A stretch of 64,000 nucleotides of DNA from Stemphylium vesicarium (Eukaryota; Ascomycota; Dothideomycetes; Pleosporales; Pleosporaceae), in assembly GCA_004380135.1 (NCBI GenBank), contig QXCR01000003.1:543318-607317 (forward strand). The letters run 5' to 3'. Below are positions 11,981-21,438 of the stretch, in pieces (the first letter of the stretch is position 1; each line of letters opens with the position of its first letter). The notes beneath the pieces were generated by a model, which was given only the letters and a program-made list of their open reading frames with translations, was not told the DNA's origin and made no database searches. A program made the position numbers and the translations under genes.

Positions 11981-12424
11981 ATGACCGCACCCGAACCCGA
12001 GACCGATACACCCTGGCTCACATATTCCTGTGCGCTTATCGCACTCTGCTGCGCAATCAATATCTCCGGATTCCTAGAGGCACTATGTAAATTCTCCACG
12101 GCCTTTCTCGTCACATTCATGTTAACTTACGGTCTTGCAACTATGATCGTGGAATTCGTTCAGTCATACGAAAGCAAGAGGCAAGCTTTCTAGGAGAGCC
12201 TCAAAGCCCTGGATAAGCAAGACTCACGTCGGGACTGGGAGAGGATGCAGCGCGTTGACCCATGGCGTAACGAGACTGCCCCTTCACTCACGTGGGGTGC
12301 GTCCTTTGCTGCCGATGGGAATTTGAAGAGGCCAATGCGGAAGAAAGTTAAGGAGGAGAAAGTGAACAAGTACAAGAATAAGCTGAGGAAGAAGCTATCG
12401 GAGGTGTTGACATCGAAGGGATGA
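11981..12424 (+). pseudogene. Small membrane protein frame interrupted by an in-frame TAG
   Basis: A single frame runs from ATG 11981 to TGA 12422-12424 and would encode about 147 residues, but TAG at 12191-12193 stops it after 70. The first part has two hydrophobic segments (about residues 11-34 and 38-58) behind a short polar N-terminus. The part after TAG is a highly charged Lys/Arg/Glu tail. I found no GT-AG intron that removes the TAG in phase. It may be a nonsense allele, a 70-residue gene with fortuitous open sequence downstream, or readthrough. I do not recognise the family. Confidence 0.4.
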
Positions 12425-12754
12425 TGGGTCCTTGAGTATCGACGAGGAAGTGGTTAAAAGAAATTTGTAGTCACAAGTTCGCTGTCCATAGCTCAACTTC
12501 GATCATCACAAAGAAAATACTCAGAGCCGATCAATCATCGTGGGTTTATATGATGTCGCACTACACCTGTCCAAACACCAAAGTCCCACACCGCCTTCCG
12601 CATCCACCTGACTGAAATTCGACACAGCATCTTTCTTTTTCAAACCCCTCCATCCCTTCCCACCCCACAGGCAAAAGCCGTCACACGCGATGATCCACTC
12701 ACCCACTACCTATAAATAACCGCATCTTTAATTACCCTCTCCTGGCCCAGACGT

Positions 12755-13225
12755 TCACGTAACATGAACCCCATCTTCTTCACAAGTGCTATGTTCTGGG
12801 ATCACAGACGACTCTCCCCTGCACCTCTTCTTCTTCTTCTTCTTCTTCTTCTTCTTCTTCTTCTTCTTCTTCTTCTTCTTCTTCTTCTTCTTCTTCTTCT
12901 TCTTCTTCTTCTTCTTCTTTTTCTTCTTCTTCTTCTTCTGTTCCTCTTTCTTCCCTTCCGTCCGCGTCGCTGCTTCCGCCTCCTCTGCTGCTTCCCCCGC
13001 TACAGTAAGGATTGCCGATAAATTAGACAAAGGCTTAACGCGAAAATACAAAATCTGCCACACCACCATACCATGCACGGCACAGCCGCTGAGTCCGCAC
13101 AGCAGACCGATTGGGGTAGCGGAGATGTCGGCGTGGAATGCGGGGACATGGGTGGGTAGTTGTGGGGTGGGAGTGGGAGCGTCGGCGCGGATGGCGAGGG
13201 TAGCAGTGGTCGAGGGCGAGGCCAT
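12755..13225 (-). CDS. Hypothetical protein with a long poly-lysine tract
   Basis: Minus-strand frame from ATG 13225 to TGA 12755-12757, 156 codons. The N-terminus is Thr/Pro/Ala-rich. One hydrophobic segment near residues 35-60 could be a membrane helix. A Glu/Ala-rich stretch then leads into roughly 40 consecutive lysines encoded by an (AAG)n microsatellite, and the protein ends with a short Cys-containing tail. The homolysine run is a product of the repeat and would vary in length between strains. I do not recognise a family. The frame may exist only because a trinucleotide repeat keeps it open. Confidence 0.3.
   Translation of the reverse strand: MASPSTTATLAIRADAPTPTPQLPTHVPAFHADISATPIGLLCGLSGCAVHGMVVWQILYFRVKPLSNLSAILTVAGEAAEEAEAATRTEGKKEEQKKKKKKKKKKKKKKKKKKKKKKKKKKKKKKKKKKKKKRCRGESSVIPEHSTCEEDGVHVT
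12825..12939. repeat. (CTT)n / (AAG)n microsatellite
   Basis: About 115 bp of near-perfect CTT triplets, interrupted once near 12918-12922. It encodes poly-Lys on the minus strand and poly-Leu or poly-Phe in two plus frames. Likely a length-variable marker. Confidence 0.95.
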
Positions 13226-13451
13226 GACCGTCACGGTAGAAGATATGTGGTTATGGCTGCGTTTGAAGGGGTGCTTGGGTCTGATTGCTTGCGGTTGGCC
13301 ATATATCAACTGCCAAGGAAGTAGAAGGGGGTGGCGTGGTTGCAAAAGTAGCCGGTTGTGCGAGGGAGAGTAACGTACTAGTTGGTCAGCGTTTGGAGTT
13401 AGTTGAGTGATACCAGAATGAGATGAGAGATAAAAATGTGTAGTATGCGCA

Positions 13452-13483
13452 AGGGATCAAATGGGATCAAATTGGATCAAACG
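13452..13483. repeat. Three tandem copies of a GGATCAAA 10-mer
   Basis: GGGATCAAAT, GGGATCAAAT and TGGATCAAAC lie head to tail in the spacer between the poly-Lys frame and LSM2. Confidence 0.6.
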
Positions 13484-13775
13484 GCGTTGTTCCAGGCCAA
13501 AGGAGCTGTAAAGACACATGCTCCCCTCTTCCCATGGGTATATTCATATTCCTAGGCGCCATTTTCCACGGCAAAAGACTCCAGCATCATATATGCCTCG
13601 TTCCCTCACATGGCCAAAGCCAACTTCTCTATCGTCTCCCTATTCTGCATGTCATAGAGAGACGCATGCTCGGCTCGTTCTTCTTCTTCTTCTTCTCCCC
13701 CTCCTCCTCTTCTCCCACCGTATCTTCATCGCGCATTATCCGTATTCACACCATCCCTTTCCTCCCCAGCGCTTC

Positions 13776-14287
13776 TCATTTCGCCTTGTTCTTCGCCGCC
13801 TCGGCCTCTCTCCTCGTCGCGTCCTCCAGGAGAGCGGTATCCACGGCGCCAGAGGGAAGATGAACGTATCGGACGACGGAACCGCGAATGAACATGTCTT
13901 TTGTCGAGCACTAGCGGGTTGACGTCAGCCCTTGCATTTCAAAGTCGCGCTGCAGCCACTTTTCTTCTCCATGCTACAACAACAAATCTAAGGACGGAGA
14001 AGGTACCAAGTGCGGCCATTTCAGCTCATCCACCGCCTCTGCATTGTCCAGCTTGATGTTCAAGTACTGGTCCACACTCTTCAGCGTGCCGCGGATCTGG
14101 ACTTCGTTTTTGAGTTCGACAGTGATTTCGTGCTCGACGAGCGTCTTGAAAAAGCTGTGGGCAAAAGGTCAGTGGACTGCCGTCTTGGACTGCCGTCTTG
14201 GACTGCCGTCTTGGACTCTTCTGCTCTCCCCCGCGCAGCTACGGGCGCTGGAGTTTGGGGGGAAACGACGAACCTGAAAAATAACAT
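13776..14287 (-). CDS. LSM2: U6 snRNA-associated Sm-like protein LSm2
   Basis: Three exons on the minus strand: 14287-14274 (14 nt), 14154-14007 and 13910-13776, giving 98 residues, the usual LSm2 length. The micro-exon encodes MLFF plus two bases. Exon 2 supplies SFFKTLVEHEITVELKNEVQ and then the Sm1 core with GTLKSVDQYLNIKL. Exon 3 supplies the Sm2 motif FIRGSVVRYVHLP and the charged C-terminus. LSm2 is a subunit of the Lsm1-7 (mRNA decay) and Lsm2-8 (U6 snRNA) rings. Introns are 119 nt and 96 nt; the second uses donor GTACCT and acceptor CGCTAG. The stretch just after the exon 2/3 junction (CSTKDM) differs from the typical SSVKNV-like sequence, so that acceptor is the least certain part of the model. 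Confidence 0.9.
14174..14215. repeat. Three tandem copies of a 13-bp unit in LSM2 intron 1
   Basis: GGACTGCCGTCTT is repeated head to tail three times within the 119-nt first intron of LSM2, which explains why that intron is longer than its neighbours. Confidence 0.8.
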
Positions 14288-14722
14288 TGTCGCTGCCGAC
14301 TTTGCGATGGTATAGTGCGAGTGTTTGTAGGCGATTGGTGTAAGGGGTGGGCGGGAATGTTGTTTGCAGCGTCGTCGCGACTTTTGGTGTGTCAATGACA
14401 GAGTGACGAGGTTGCGCAAGGACCCTGTGGGGTTCGCGCGCCGTGGGCGAGGCTGATCTGCCGCATCACCATCCGCCCGTCTGGCCTGCCTTGCCTGCTC
14501 TATTACCCCCCACCATCATGTCATCACTCATTCGCTTCCAGGCAGTGAGAGGAGAGATTTACATGTGCTCGACACTATTCTGGTTTGATCTACAAAGGAA
14601 ATTTCGCTGTGTGTGGTATCAACCCGGTCTGGTACAGTCCAGTCCAACCTATCCATCCAACTCCAGAATGCACCCCCGCCGTCATAACACCGTATCGCAT
14701 AAACACCTGATCACCCATGCAA
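14288..14722. other. Promoter/spacer between LSM2 and the methyltransferase gene
   Basis: Holds the upstream region of minus-strand LSM2 and the 3' flank of the minus-strand methyltransferase gene. No supportable gene. Confidence 0.5.
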
Positions 14723-17395
14723 TTATTTCCTTGCCCAACCAGTCAGTGTCCTCCATCCAGCATGGCTTTGCGCTCCTTCTTCGAGAACGTTGACGACACC
14801 CTCCAACAACTTCTCCTCGTCCTTGCCCATTTCCATTTGCAATCTCAACAACCACCTCTCCCATGCCCAGCTGCCGACTACACCAGTCATCATGGCAGCG
14901 TCCATGGTTGTGCCAAATACTGGCGCATCTTGAAGCTCGATTTCGCCATCTTCAGTGATCCGACGCTCTTGGTACTTTGGCTCGGCGCCAACTGCAAGCC
15001 TGTCGCGCCAGTTCGCTGCCGTCTTGCCCATGGGCAGCATTATCCATGCCCTCTGTACATCTTTGAATCCAGCCTTGGATACACGAGGAAGGAACGTCTT
15101 GGTAGGCTGCGCGTCGTAGCCGCGAGTCTTGAGGTTGAAGCCAAACTCCACTCCCATGGCTTGAGCGTTGCGGCCCGCGTGCACTACATCCGCATCCATG
15201 AGGGAAAAGTCGAGGATACCGCCAGGCTTCAGGCATCGGTAGCACTCCTTCAAGCAGAGATCGTACTCATCTGACGACCTGCCCATAGGCTTTCTGGTCT
15301 TGAGCAACTCGTACAATGTGCGAGCTGAGACGACATCAAAGTGGCCCGAGGGAAAGGGAAGTGTCCACAAGTTGGGAACATTCATGTGTTTGTGGTTGTC
15401 TGGGCCCTTGACGTTGGAAGACAGGTTGTTACCTGCTGTGTACACAGTCGTTACTGTGGCGTATGGGAAGTCGTACGCAACGTCCCACGCCCAGTCGTTG
15501 GCCGCGACGCCACCTACATCAAGTATGCGTGGGGCAGTGGCGCGGGTAACTCTTCGTACGGCAGCCTTGCTCAATAGCTTTCCTCCGTTGAGTTGTTTTT
15601 GTGCTTGCAGTACCCAGTGGATGGGTAGCATCTGGTCGAGCGCTTGGCGCTCCATTTGCGCACGTGCAATCCTTTCCTTCAAAACCGTCGGGTCGTTGAC
15701 GAAGAACTCAGACACGGGGCGCGGCGGCGCTGGGCGGTCTGGCTGGCTGAGCTCAAACTTGCCGAGGAGCTGATCGCGATGTGCCAGTGGGTTGCAGCGA
15801 CGTTGTACGTGCATGGCCTCGGCGCGTGTTTGGCGGTGGATGAATGTGTCCTTGTCCTGGCACCGGGAGCGTAGGTACTCAAGGCCTTGGATGTAGGTCA
15901 GAACAGGCTCAGTAGCCGGCTCCTCTACTGGTGACTTGGTCGGCTCATCAGCGAACTTGACCGATTTCTTGACTACAGGTTTATCGACTGAGTTACCCCG
16001 GCTGTGCGTTCCGCTCGAGAGGCTGGGTGAGCTGATGTCGCCCATATCGCGAAGAGCAGCCTGTAGTTCGTCTTGTTCCTCCAACCAGCGGCCCGTCATC
16101 TCGAGATTAGCCGAAGATATCTTCTGAAGCTCGGCATTGTAGTTTTCGTTGTACTGGAAGATGGTCTTGCTGGGGTTGATCTCCTTGATCTCGACATTCT
16201 CCTCCGTCGGACTGAGAATAACTGGCCTCGATGTCGCCAATGGATCGTCAAATCCGTCAAGAGTGGATCCTGCCAGGGTGGAGTTTCGCTTTGTAAGGGC
16301 TGGCACAGCTGGCACTGGGTGCGGAGACGTGTTCCTTCGGTTCTCTTTCTGCCAGGGGAGGTTGTAGAACCTCTCGGCGGTAGATGTGTTTGGGATCGAC
16401 TCGTCTCGCTTAGGAATGCTCCATGTGTGACGAGCAGTAGATTGAAGGGAAGAGAAGAAGCCTCCTGGTGATGGGACCGAGAGGGCGGAAATAGGTGTGC
16501 TGCCAGAGGACCCATTTCCGAAGATTGTGGAGGGAATACTTAAGCCAAGGCTTGGTCGAGAGACCTCCTGCATCTCACCTCGCGCCTGCCTCGTCTCGGG
16601 TACTTGTTGCTCAGGCTCTTCGTACTGCTTGGTGGATGGCGAGTTGCCAAGATGTTGAAGCGTCTCCATGGCCTGCAGGTCAAGTTGCACTGGGCCCCAG
16701 GAGTCACTGCTCGAAAATGATCCGCGCCTCCGCTGCGAGACCGGCGTAGCTGGGCAGCTAAGCTTGTCCATCTCTTCTGATGTGAGGCTGCCGTCCAGTG
16801 ATGGAGCAGCTGAGCGTTCTGGTACCTGCAGATTGTGCGAGTCGATCATGTCAAGATAACGGCGCGATGGGGTCAGCATCAGCGATGGAGTAACGGGCAT
16901 CGCCGAGTTTGCGCTCTTCAATTTATCAATGGTGGGCCAAGCTGATGGCGAGGGGATGACAATGGATGGATAGCGTCTTCGCTTCGGCTGGGTCGCAAGC
17001 TTCTTGACTGATGCTGATGCATGAAGCGGTACCTCTGCCTCATCGTCGGTGACGTCGTAGAGCGAGTCGAAATCGCTGTCTGCACGACTCTGCCGGTTCG
17101 GTGGTGGATATGTAGCCGAGTGGATAGGGAAGCCTGGCGACGGCTGTGGGGTCATGTCGAACAAGCGTGCCTTGGGTGTGGGAAAGTCGTCGACGCTTGA
17201 GGGTGAGGTAGCACTGGGTTGGTATGCCGAAGCAGTCGAGTATCTTGCGGCGAAGTAGTAGGTGGGAATTGACGAGTCGTCGTCAGTGGAATTAAGTGCC
17301 TGTCTCTGGTCCAGCGGAGACAAGGCATGATGAGAGTCGACCATGGTGCCAAGGGCTGCAGGATGGTACACTGCGGGCTCAAGCATCTCTGGCAT
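14723..17395 (-). CDS. Methyltransferase-domain protein with long disordered N-terminus
   Basis: Single exon, 890 residues from the first ATG (17395). Residues 1 to about 560 are Ser/Pro-rich and low in order, with many SP/TP sites and a few conserved-looking islands such as FYNLPWQKENRR, SKTIFQYNENYNAELQKISS and KKSVKFADEP. The C-terminal part (about 626-890) resembles a class I SAM-dependent methyltransferase: PRILDVGGVAANDWAWDVAY is a modified motif I, FDVVSARTLYELLK fits post-motif strands, and CLKPGGILDFSLMDADV matches the methyltransferase-11 LKPGG block. Motif I lacks the usual GxGxG spacing (GGVAAND), so catalytic activity is uncertain. I recognise it as a conserved ascomycete protein type but not by name. 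Phosphorylation-regulated scaffold use is inference. Confidence 0.8.
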   Translation of the reverse strand: MPEMLEPAVYHPAALGTMVDSHHALSPLDQRQALNSTDDDSSIPTYYFAARYSTASAYQPSATSPSSVDDFPTPKARLFDMTPQPSPGFPIHSATYPPPNRQSRADSDFDSLYDVTDDEAEVPLHASASVKKLATQPKRRRYPSIVIPSPSAWPTIDKLKSANSAMPVTPSLMLTPSRRYLDMIDSHNLQVPERSAAPSLDGSLTSEEMDKLSCPATPVSQRRRGSFSSSDSWGPVQLDLQAMETLQHLGNSPSTKQYEEPEQQVPETRQARGEMQEVSRPSLGLSIPSTIFGNGSSGSTPISALSVPSPGGFFSSLQSTARHTWSIPKRDESIPNTSTAERFYNLPWQKENRRNTSPHPVPAVPALTKRNSTLAGSTLDGFDDPLATSRPVILSPTEENVEIKEINPSKTIFQYNENYNAELQKISSANLEMTGRWLEEQDELQAALRDMGDISSPSLSSGTHSRGNSVDKPVVKKSVKFADEPTKSPVEEPATEPVLTYIQGLEYLRSRCQDKDTFIHRQTRAEAMHVQRRCNPLAHRDQLLGKFELSQPDRPAPPRPVSEFFVNDPTVLKERIARAQMERQALDQMLPIHWVLQAQKQLNGGKLLSKAAVRRVTRATAPRILDVGGVAANDWAWDVAYDFPYATVTTVYTAGNNLSSNVKGPDNHKHMNVPNLWTLPFPSGHFDVVSARTLYELLKTRKPMGRSSDEYDLCLKECYRCLKPGGILDFSLMDADVVHAGRNAQAMGVEFGFNLKTRGYDAQPTKTFLPRVSKAGFKDVQRAWIMLPMGKTAANWRDRLAVGAEPKYQERRITEDGEIELQDAPVFGTTMDAAMMTGVVGSWAWERWLLRLQMEMGKDEEKLLEGVVNVLEEGAQSHAGWRTLTGWARK

Positions 17396-18524
17396 GATGG
17401 TATATTGGGGTGACGTGAGCACCGCCTTGCTAATATTACTAAAGATACTTTGAAATTCCGAGCAGGCGGGAGTGCGGCGTGGGTTGGAGGGCCCAATACA
17501 GAAAGTACCGGGGACCGAAAAGAAGCGATATTAAGATGGGCTATGGCCCTAAACTGCGCTGGTCAACAGCTTACTGGTAAAAATGGGAATGCTTCGATCA
17601 ACGAAGACTTTGCGAGGGAAAGGGGGGCTCGGAAGAGGGCTAGAAGTGAATGGCAGAGGAGAGTAGGTGCGGCGCGAGCGCGACGACGAAAGGATATATC
17701 GCACGTAGACGCCTACTCGTCGACTCACTGCGGGCTAGTGTTACTGTGGCATTTGTCCGAGCTACACTGCCAGCAGCTTGTCCACTCGCATAGAGGGCCG
17801 AGTCTGGGTGGAGAGACGATAGCGGCTCAAGCATGGTCACGGCATGGCGACCATGGGGAAGATGGCATGATTGGCCGAAACATGTCTATGGTGAACACGG
17901 CCTTTACCATGAGCTACATGGTTTGGGCTAGTCGAACGTTGCGATGGACGGCGTGGTTGGTGTTGGCTGTGTAAGCGCCGGGCTGTGCTATTTGCAGTAC
18001 TCGCGTTCTGCAGGCTGGGCCAATGGCACGGCGCAGACACGTGGTACTGCATACTCGCCCAATCATAGCCTCGTCGAGATTGTTTCTCACTGCGGGGCGC
18101 GATATTGTCTCATGGTCTTGGGTTTCTACGCGAGGCTGTGGATGTCGTCGTGGCTGATGGTGCTGGTGCTGGTGCTGGTGGCCCAAGGCTGCACTGCTGG
18201 AGAGGCCAGACACGGCACTACCGACACAGTAAATGGGCGACCATGTGCCCGTCAACATATGCAGATATAGAAATGGTGTGGGTTTCATCCAGGATGGGAT
18301 AAACATGGTATCGGCCCCTGAAGTTGCGTCGTCATTGATTCGAGACGTCAAAAGCTCATGTCGGCCTCATCGCATGAATGTTTGTCTGAGGTGAGGGATG
18401 CCAAGGCTGCTGGCGGGGCATGACGGAGGCAGGAGGGGCAGGCGTGACGCTGATGCCATCAACACCAAAAAGCTATCGTGAGCTCCGACACACTAGCAAC
18501 TCGACAATCTCCACCATCACCACC
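17396..18524. other. Divergent promoter region, no supportable gene
   Basis: Separates the minus-strand methyltransferase gene from plus-strand RPE1. It contains a GGTGCT hexamer run near 18160-18180. Open frames overlap on both strands and resemble no family. Confidence 0.45.
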
Positions 18525-19756
18525 ATGTCACCACCTGCCATCATTGCGCCATCCATCCTGTCGGCAGACTTTGGAGCGCTCGGCAAGGCTTGCTCAGACA
18601 CAATCTCCCAAGGCGCCGACTGGCTCCACGTACGCGCTCCATCGTCGTAGAAACACAATGCACGCGACTGACACGTGCAGGTCGATATCATGGACGGCCA
18701 CTTTGTGCCCAACATGACCTTCGGCGCGCCCGTCGTCACCAAGATCCGCCCTCACGTCGACCGCCCCGCCACCGCACATGCCAAGGGCACTTTTGACTGC
18801 CACATGATGATTGCCGAGCCCAAGAGGTGGGTGCGCGACTTCAAGAAGGCCGGCTGCGACCTGTACTGCTTCCACTACGAAGCCGCCGTATCCTCGACAG
18901 CCGCCGACTCGCCGAGTGGAAAGTCGGATAAGAAGACGTCGCCGAAAGAGCTCATCCAGTTCATACATAACGAGGGCATGCAGGCTGGCATTGCCATCAA
19001 GCCGAGCACACCGGTCGACGTGCTGTGGGACATACTAGAGAACCCAAACAAGAAAGAAGTCCCTGATGTGAGTACACTTTCCCTGCACTGCTGCCCTCAC
19101 CGCTGCCGGAGCCAATATCACAATGGGAATGCTCGCGCTATATGTCGGCAACACGGGCCTCGGAAGTGGTCCAAAAGAGCGAGGTCGGTAGGGCTGACCC
19201 TGTTCGGGCATGGGCGGCACGCTGTGGCGGCGCTTAAGCATGCGGAGTTTCGCACCTCCCGCAGTCAATCACTATCGACCGTCGCAATCCCTTCGAGAAG
19301 TCTGCCACATATTGCCCAAGTGCCACTCTATCCATTGGTCATGCCCTAACCGGCTGCCCCGAAGCTCACACATCGGCACCTACCCGCCCACGCCGCTGGC
19401 TGTTCCCGCAGCAGGATCAATAACCTCGACAACCAGCGACCACATTGGCCAAGTCACGTGTGATTAGAAAACCATGCTAACTCTTTCAGATGGTCCTGAT
19501 CATGACCGTAGAGCCAGGCTTTGGCGGCCAGTCCTTCATGGCCTCAGAGCTGCCCAAGGTAACCGCGCTTCGACAAAAGTATCCCGAGATGCACATTGAG
19601 GTCGACGGCGGCCTAAGCGAAAAGACTATTGATCAAGCTGCCGATGCTGGCGCTAATGTCATCGTTGCCGGCAGCGCTGTCTTCGGCGCGTCAGACCCCG
19701 GTGATGTGATCAAGAAGCTCAGGGAGTCCGTCGATAGCAGGAGGGGGAAGTTGTAA
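18525..19756 (+). CDS. RPE1: Ribulose-phosphate 3-epimerase
   Basis: Three exons, 18525-18629, 18681-19067 and 19490-19756, encode 251-252 residues, normal for the family. This TIM-barrel enzyme interconverts ribulose 5-phosphate and xylulose 5-phosphate in the non-oxidative pentose phosphate pathway in the cytosol. Conserved elements in order: APSILSADFGALG at the first strand; HVDIMDGHFVPNMTFG with the metal-binding His and catalytic Asp; FDCHMMI with the second His; IKPSTPVDVLW; MTVEPGFGGQSF; IEVDGGLSEKT with the second catalytic Asp; and ANVIVAGSAVFGA for phosphate binding. Residues about 130-148 carry a Ser/Lys-rich insert before the alpha-helix. Intron 1 is 51 nt; intron 2 is 422 nt, unusually long for this window, and ends in a good branch site and acceptor (CTAACTCTTTCAG). 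Confidence 0.95.
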
Positions 19757-21438
19757 ATTGGAAATCAATTCCACCAAGCATGCGGCCGGTCATATCGATG
19801 ACAGCGGATGATTGTATGTACAATTAGAAACGCATATGAGCTCACGATATGCGTGTAGACAAAATAGACGATACCACGAATCGGACAAGAAATCTCCATG
19901 TGAATCGTTGTCTTGACAGAGCAAGGGGCGCGCTGGTCATCTCGAGCAAGTGTTAGCATAGGGTATGCATGACTGCTGACCTGCATCATCGCCCTGTTCC
20001 ACCAATCCCAGCTAAATCATTTGCGCCCCTCTGGCATACACATCTCCTTTCTACCATCGATATAGAAGCGCCGACAGGAACTATTGGCAATGTGGTGGTG
20101 TAAGTGCGTATTTTTCTAAGTCTCTCACGATGTCTGACAGAACAGTGAACCCAGTGGGTGTAGATACCCAATGTCTGACACGTCGAGGAGCTGCCCAAGT
20201 GATGCTAAACATGAATTTGGTCCACCCATGCCACGCAATTATGAACTCCCAGGACGCTGAGTATTTATTTAGTAAACCTATTGAACGTTTCTAAGAACTT
20301 CACTTGGTCGCATTTGCTTTCAGCTCGCTTCAGGTCGTGCGCGCCGAACACAATGTGCCGTTCCGAATCACGTGCCGCGTCGTCAGCAAAACCTTGGCAT
20401 TTGATGAAGCCGTCCTGTGCGTTAATGTTCTTCCGCCGCGCAGATTGCGATGTGGAGATGAGCAAGGGCAGGCTACAGAATGAGCAACATGTCTCATGCA
20501 AACCTCTGATCTTTCATGACATGCCCCGAGCCGTCACCACGGGTCTTTCGGCACACATTCCTTTAGACCTGTCCCTGCCTGCGTAGCGTCCAGTCAACCT
20601 ATCGCGAGCGCCCAGTTCAGGCTTAAGCGAAGACAAGCTCATGACAAGCAACACAGGTACCCTGAGATGGCTGTTGCTCAATCAACACAGCATTAGGCAA
20701 TTCATCATGTTTCTTCCATTTCTCGAGATAATTGCGTCGGCTGACCGACCGGACCCACAGAGCGCTGAAGTGGCATGCTTCAGTAGCTAACCATTTCGCA
20801 TCGGCGCACTGTATAAGTGTTTGCCATACGAAACAGTTGAAGGCAATATGGAAACAGTTTCCTCTCGCATCTTTGCACCCAAGGACAAACTATTGATGTT
20901 GGCTGTGGTACGTAAGCTGGCGGATTTTGCCGCGTTTCAATTTGTCGAGGCCGCGCCATGAAAAAAACGACACCGTCCACCAATGGTCCTACCTAGTCCC
21001 TCCATGGGAAAGTCAAAAGCGGTGTCGGAATGCCTCCAAACAACGGTTCGCGACCAGGCTCCTGGTCTAGAAGCATATGACAGGCGTCAAGTAGATGACA
21101 ACGCCATGGCCTCGCATCCACATACGCGGCAATGGATACAATCTAAAACTAGATGCTTTTGATATCGTTGATGCCGCGTCATATGAATTGAAGAGTAGGT
21201 GCATCTTGTCGTATTTCTAGAGAAGGCCTACGTGTATAAAGAGTGAAGAAAGTGTAGCTCTATCTCTCCAATCCACCAACCTTCATTACCACTTCACTTC
21301 CAAACTTTACCTGTCTATCGCGTTCTCACAGCACTGTGTGCTTTTATTCCTTCACCATTCCCATTATCTACTTTTGCTTGTTGTCGCAACACCAAGGTCA
21401 CTTCCCAAGTATTCAAAGGCTATCATCAATTCGTGGAA
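19757..21438. other. 1.7-kb intergenic stretch
   Basis: No gene I can support. A 78-codon minus frame (20265-20501) has ordinary protein composition but no start context or homology I recognise. The last 200 bp form the promoter and leader of the next gene. Confidence 0.45.
21235..21241 (+). promoter_or_regulatory. TATA-box candidate for the secreted repeat protein
   Basis: TATAAAG lies 204 nt before the ATG at 21439 and is followed by a pyrimidine-rich leader (about 21255-21345), a common arrangement for strongly expressed fungal genes. Position and match are seen; function is inferred. Confidence 0.45.

Noticed and set aside
12786..13373. Plus-strand frame with a poly-Phe run
   Set aside because: It is open only because the CTT microsatellite has no stops in any frame; the flanking parts look like no protein.
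14081..14419. 112-codon minus-strand frame over LSM2
   Set aside because: It reads through LSM2 intron 1; the spliced model recovers a complete LSm2 protein instead.
17152..17496. Minus-strand Pro/Arg-rich frame
   Set aside because: Alternative-frame shadow of the methyltransferase gene N-terminus.
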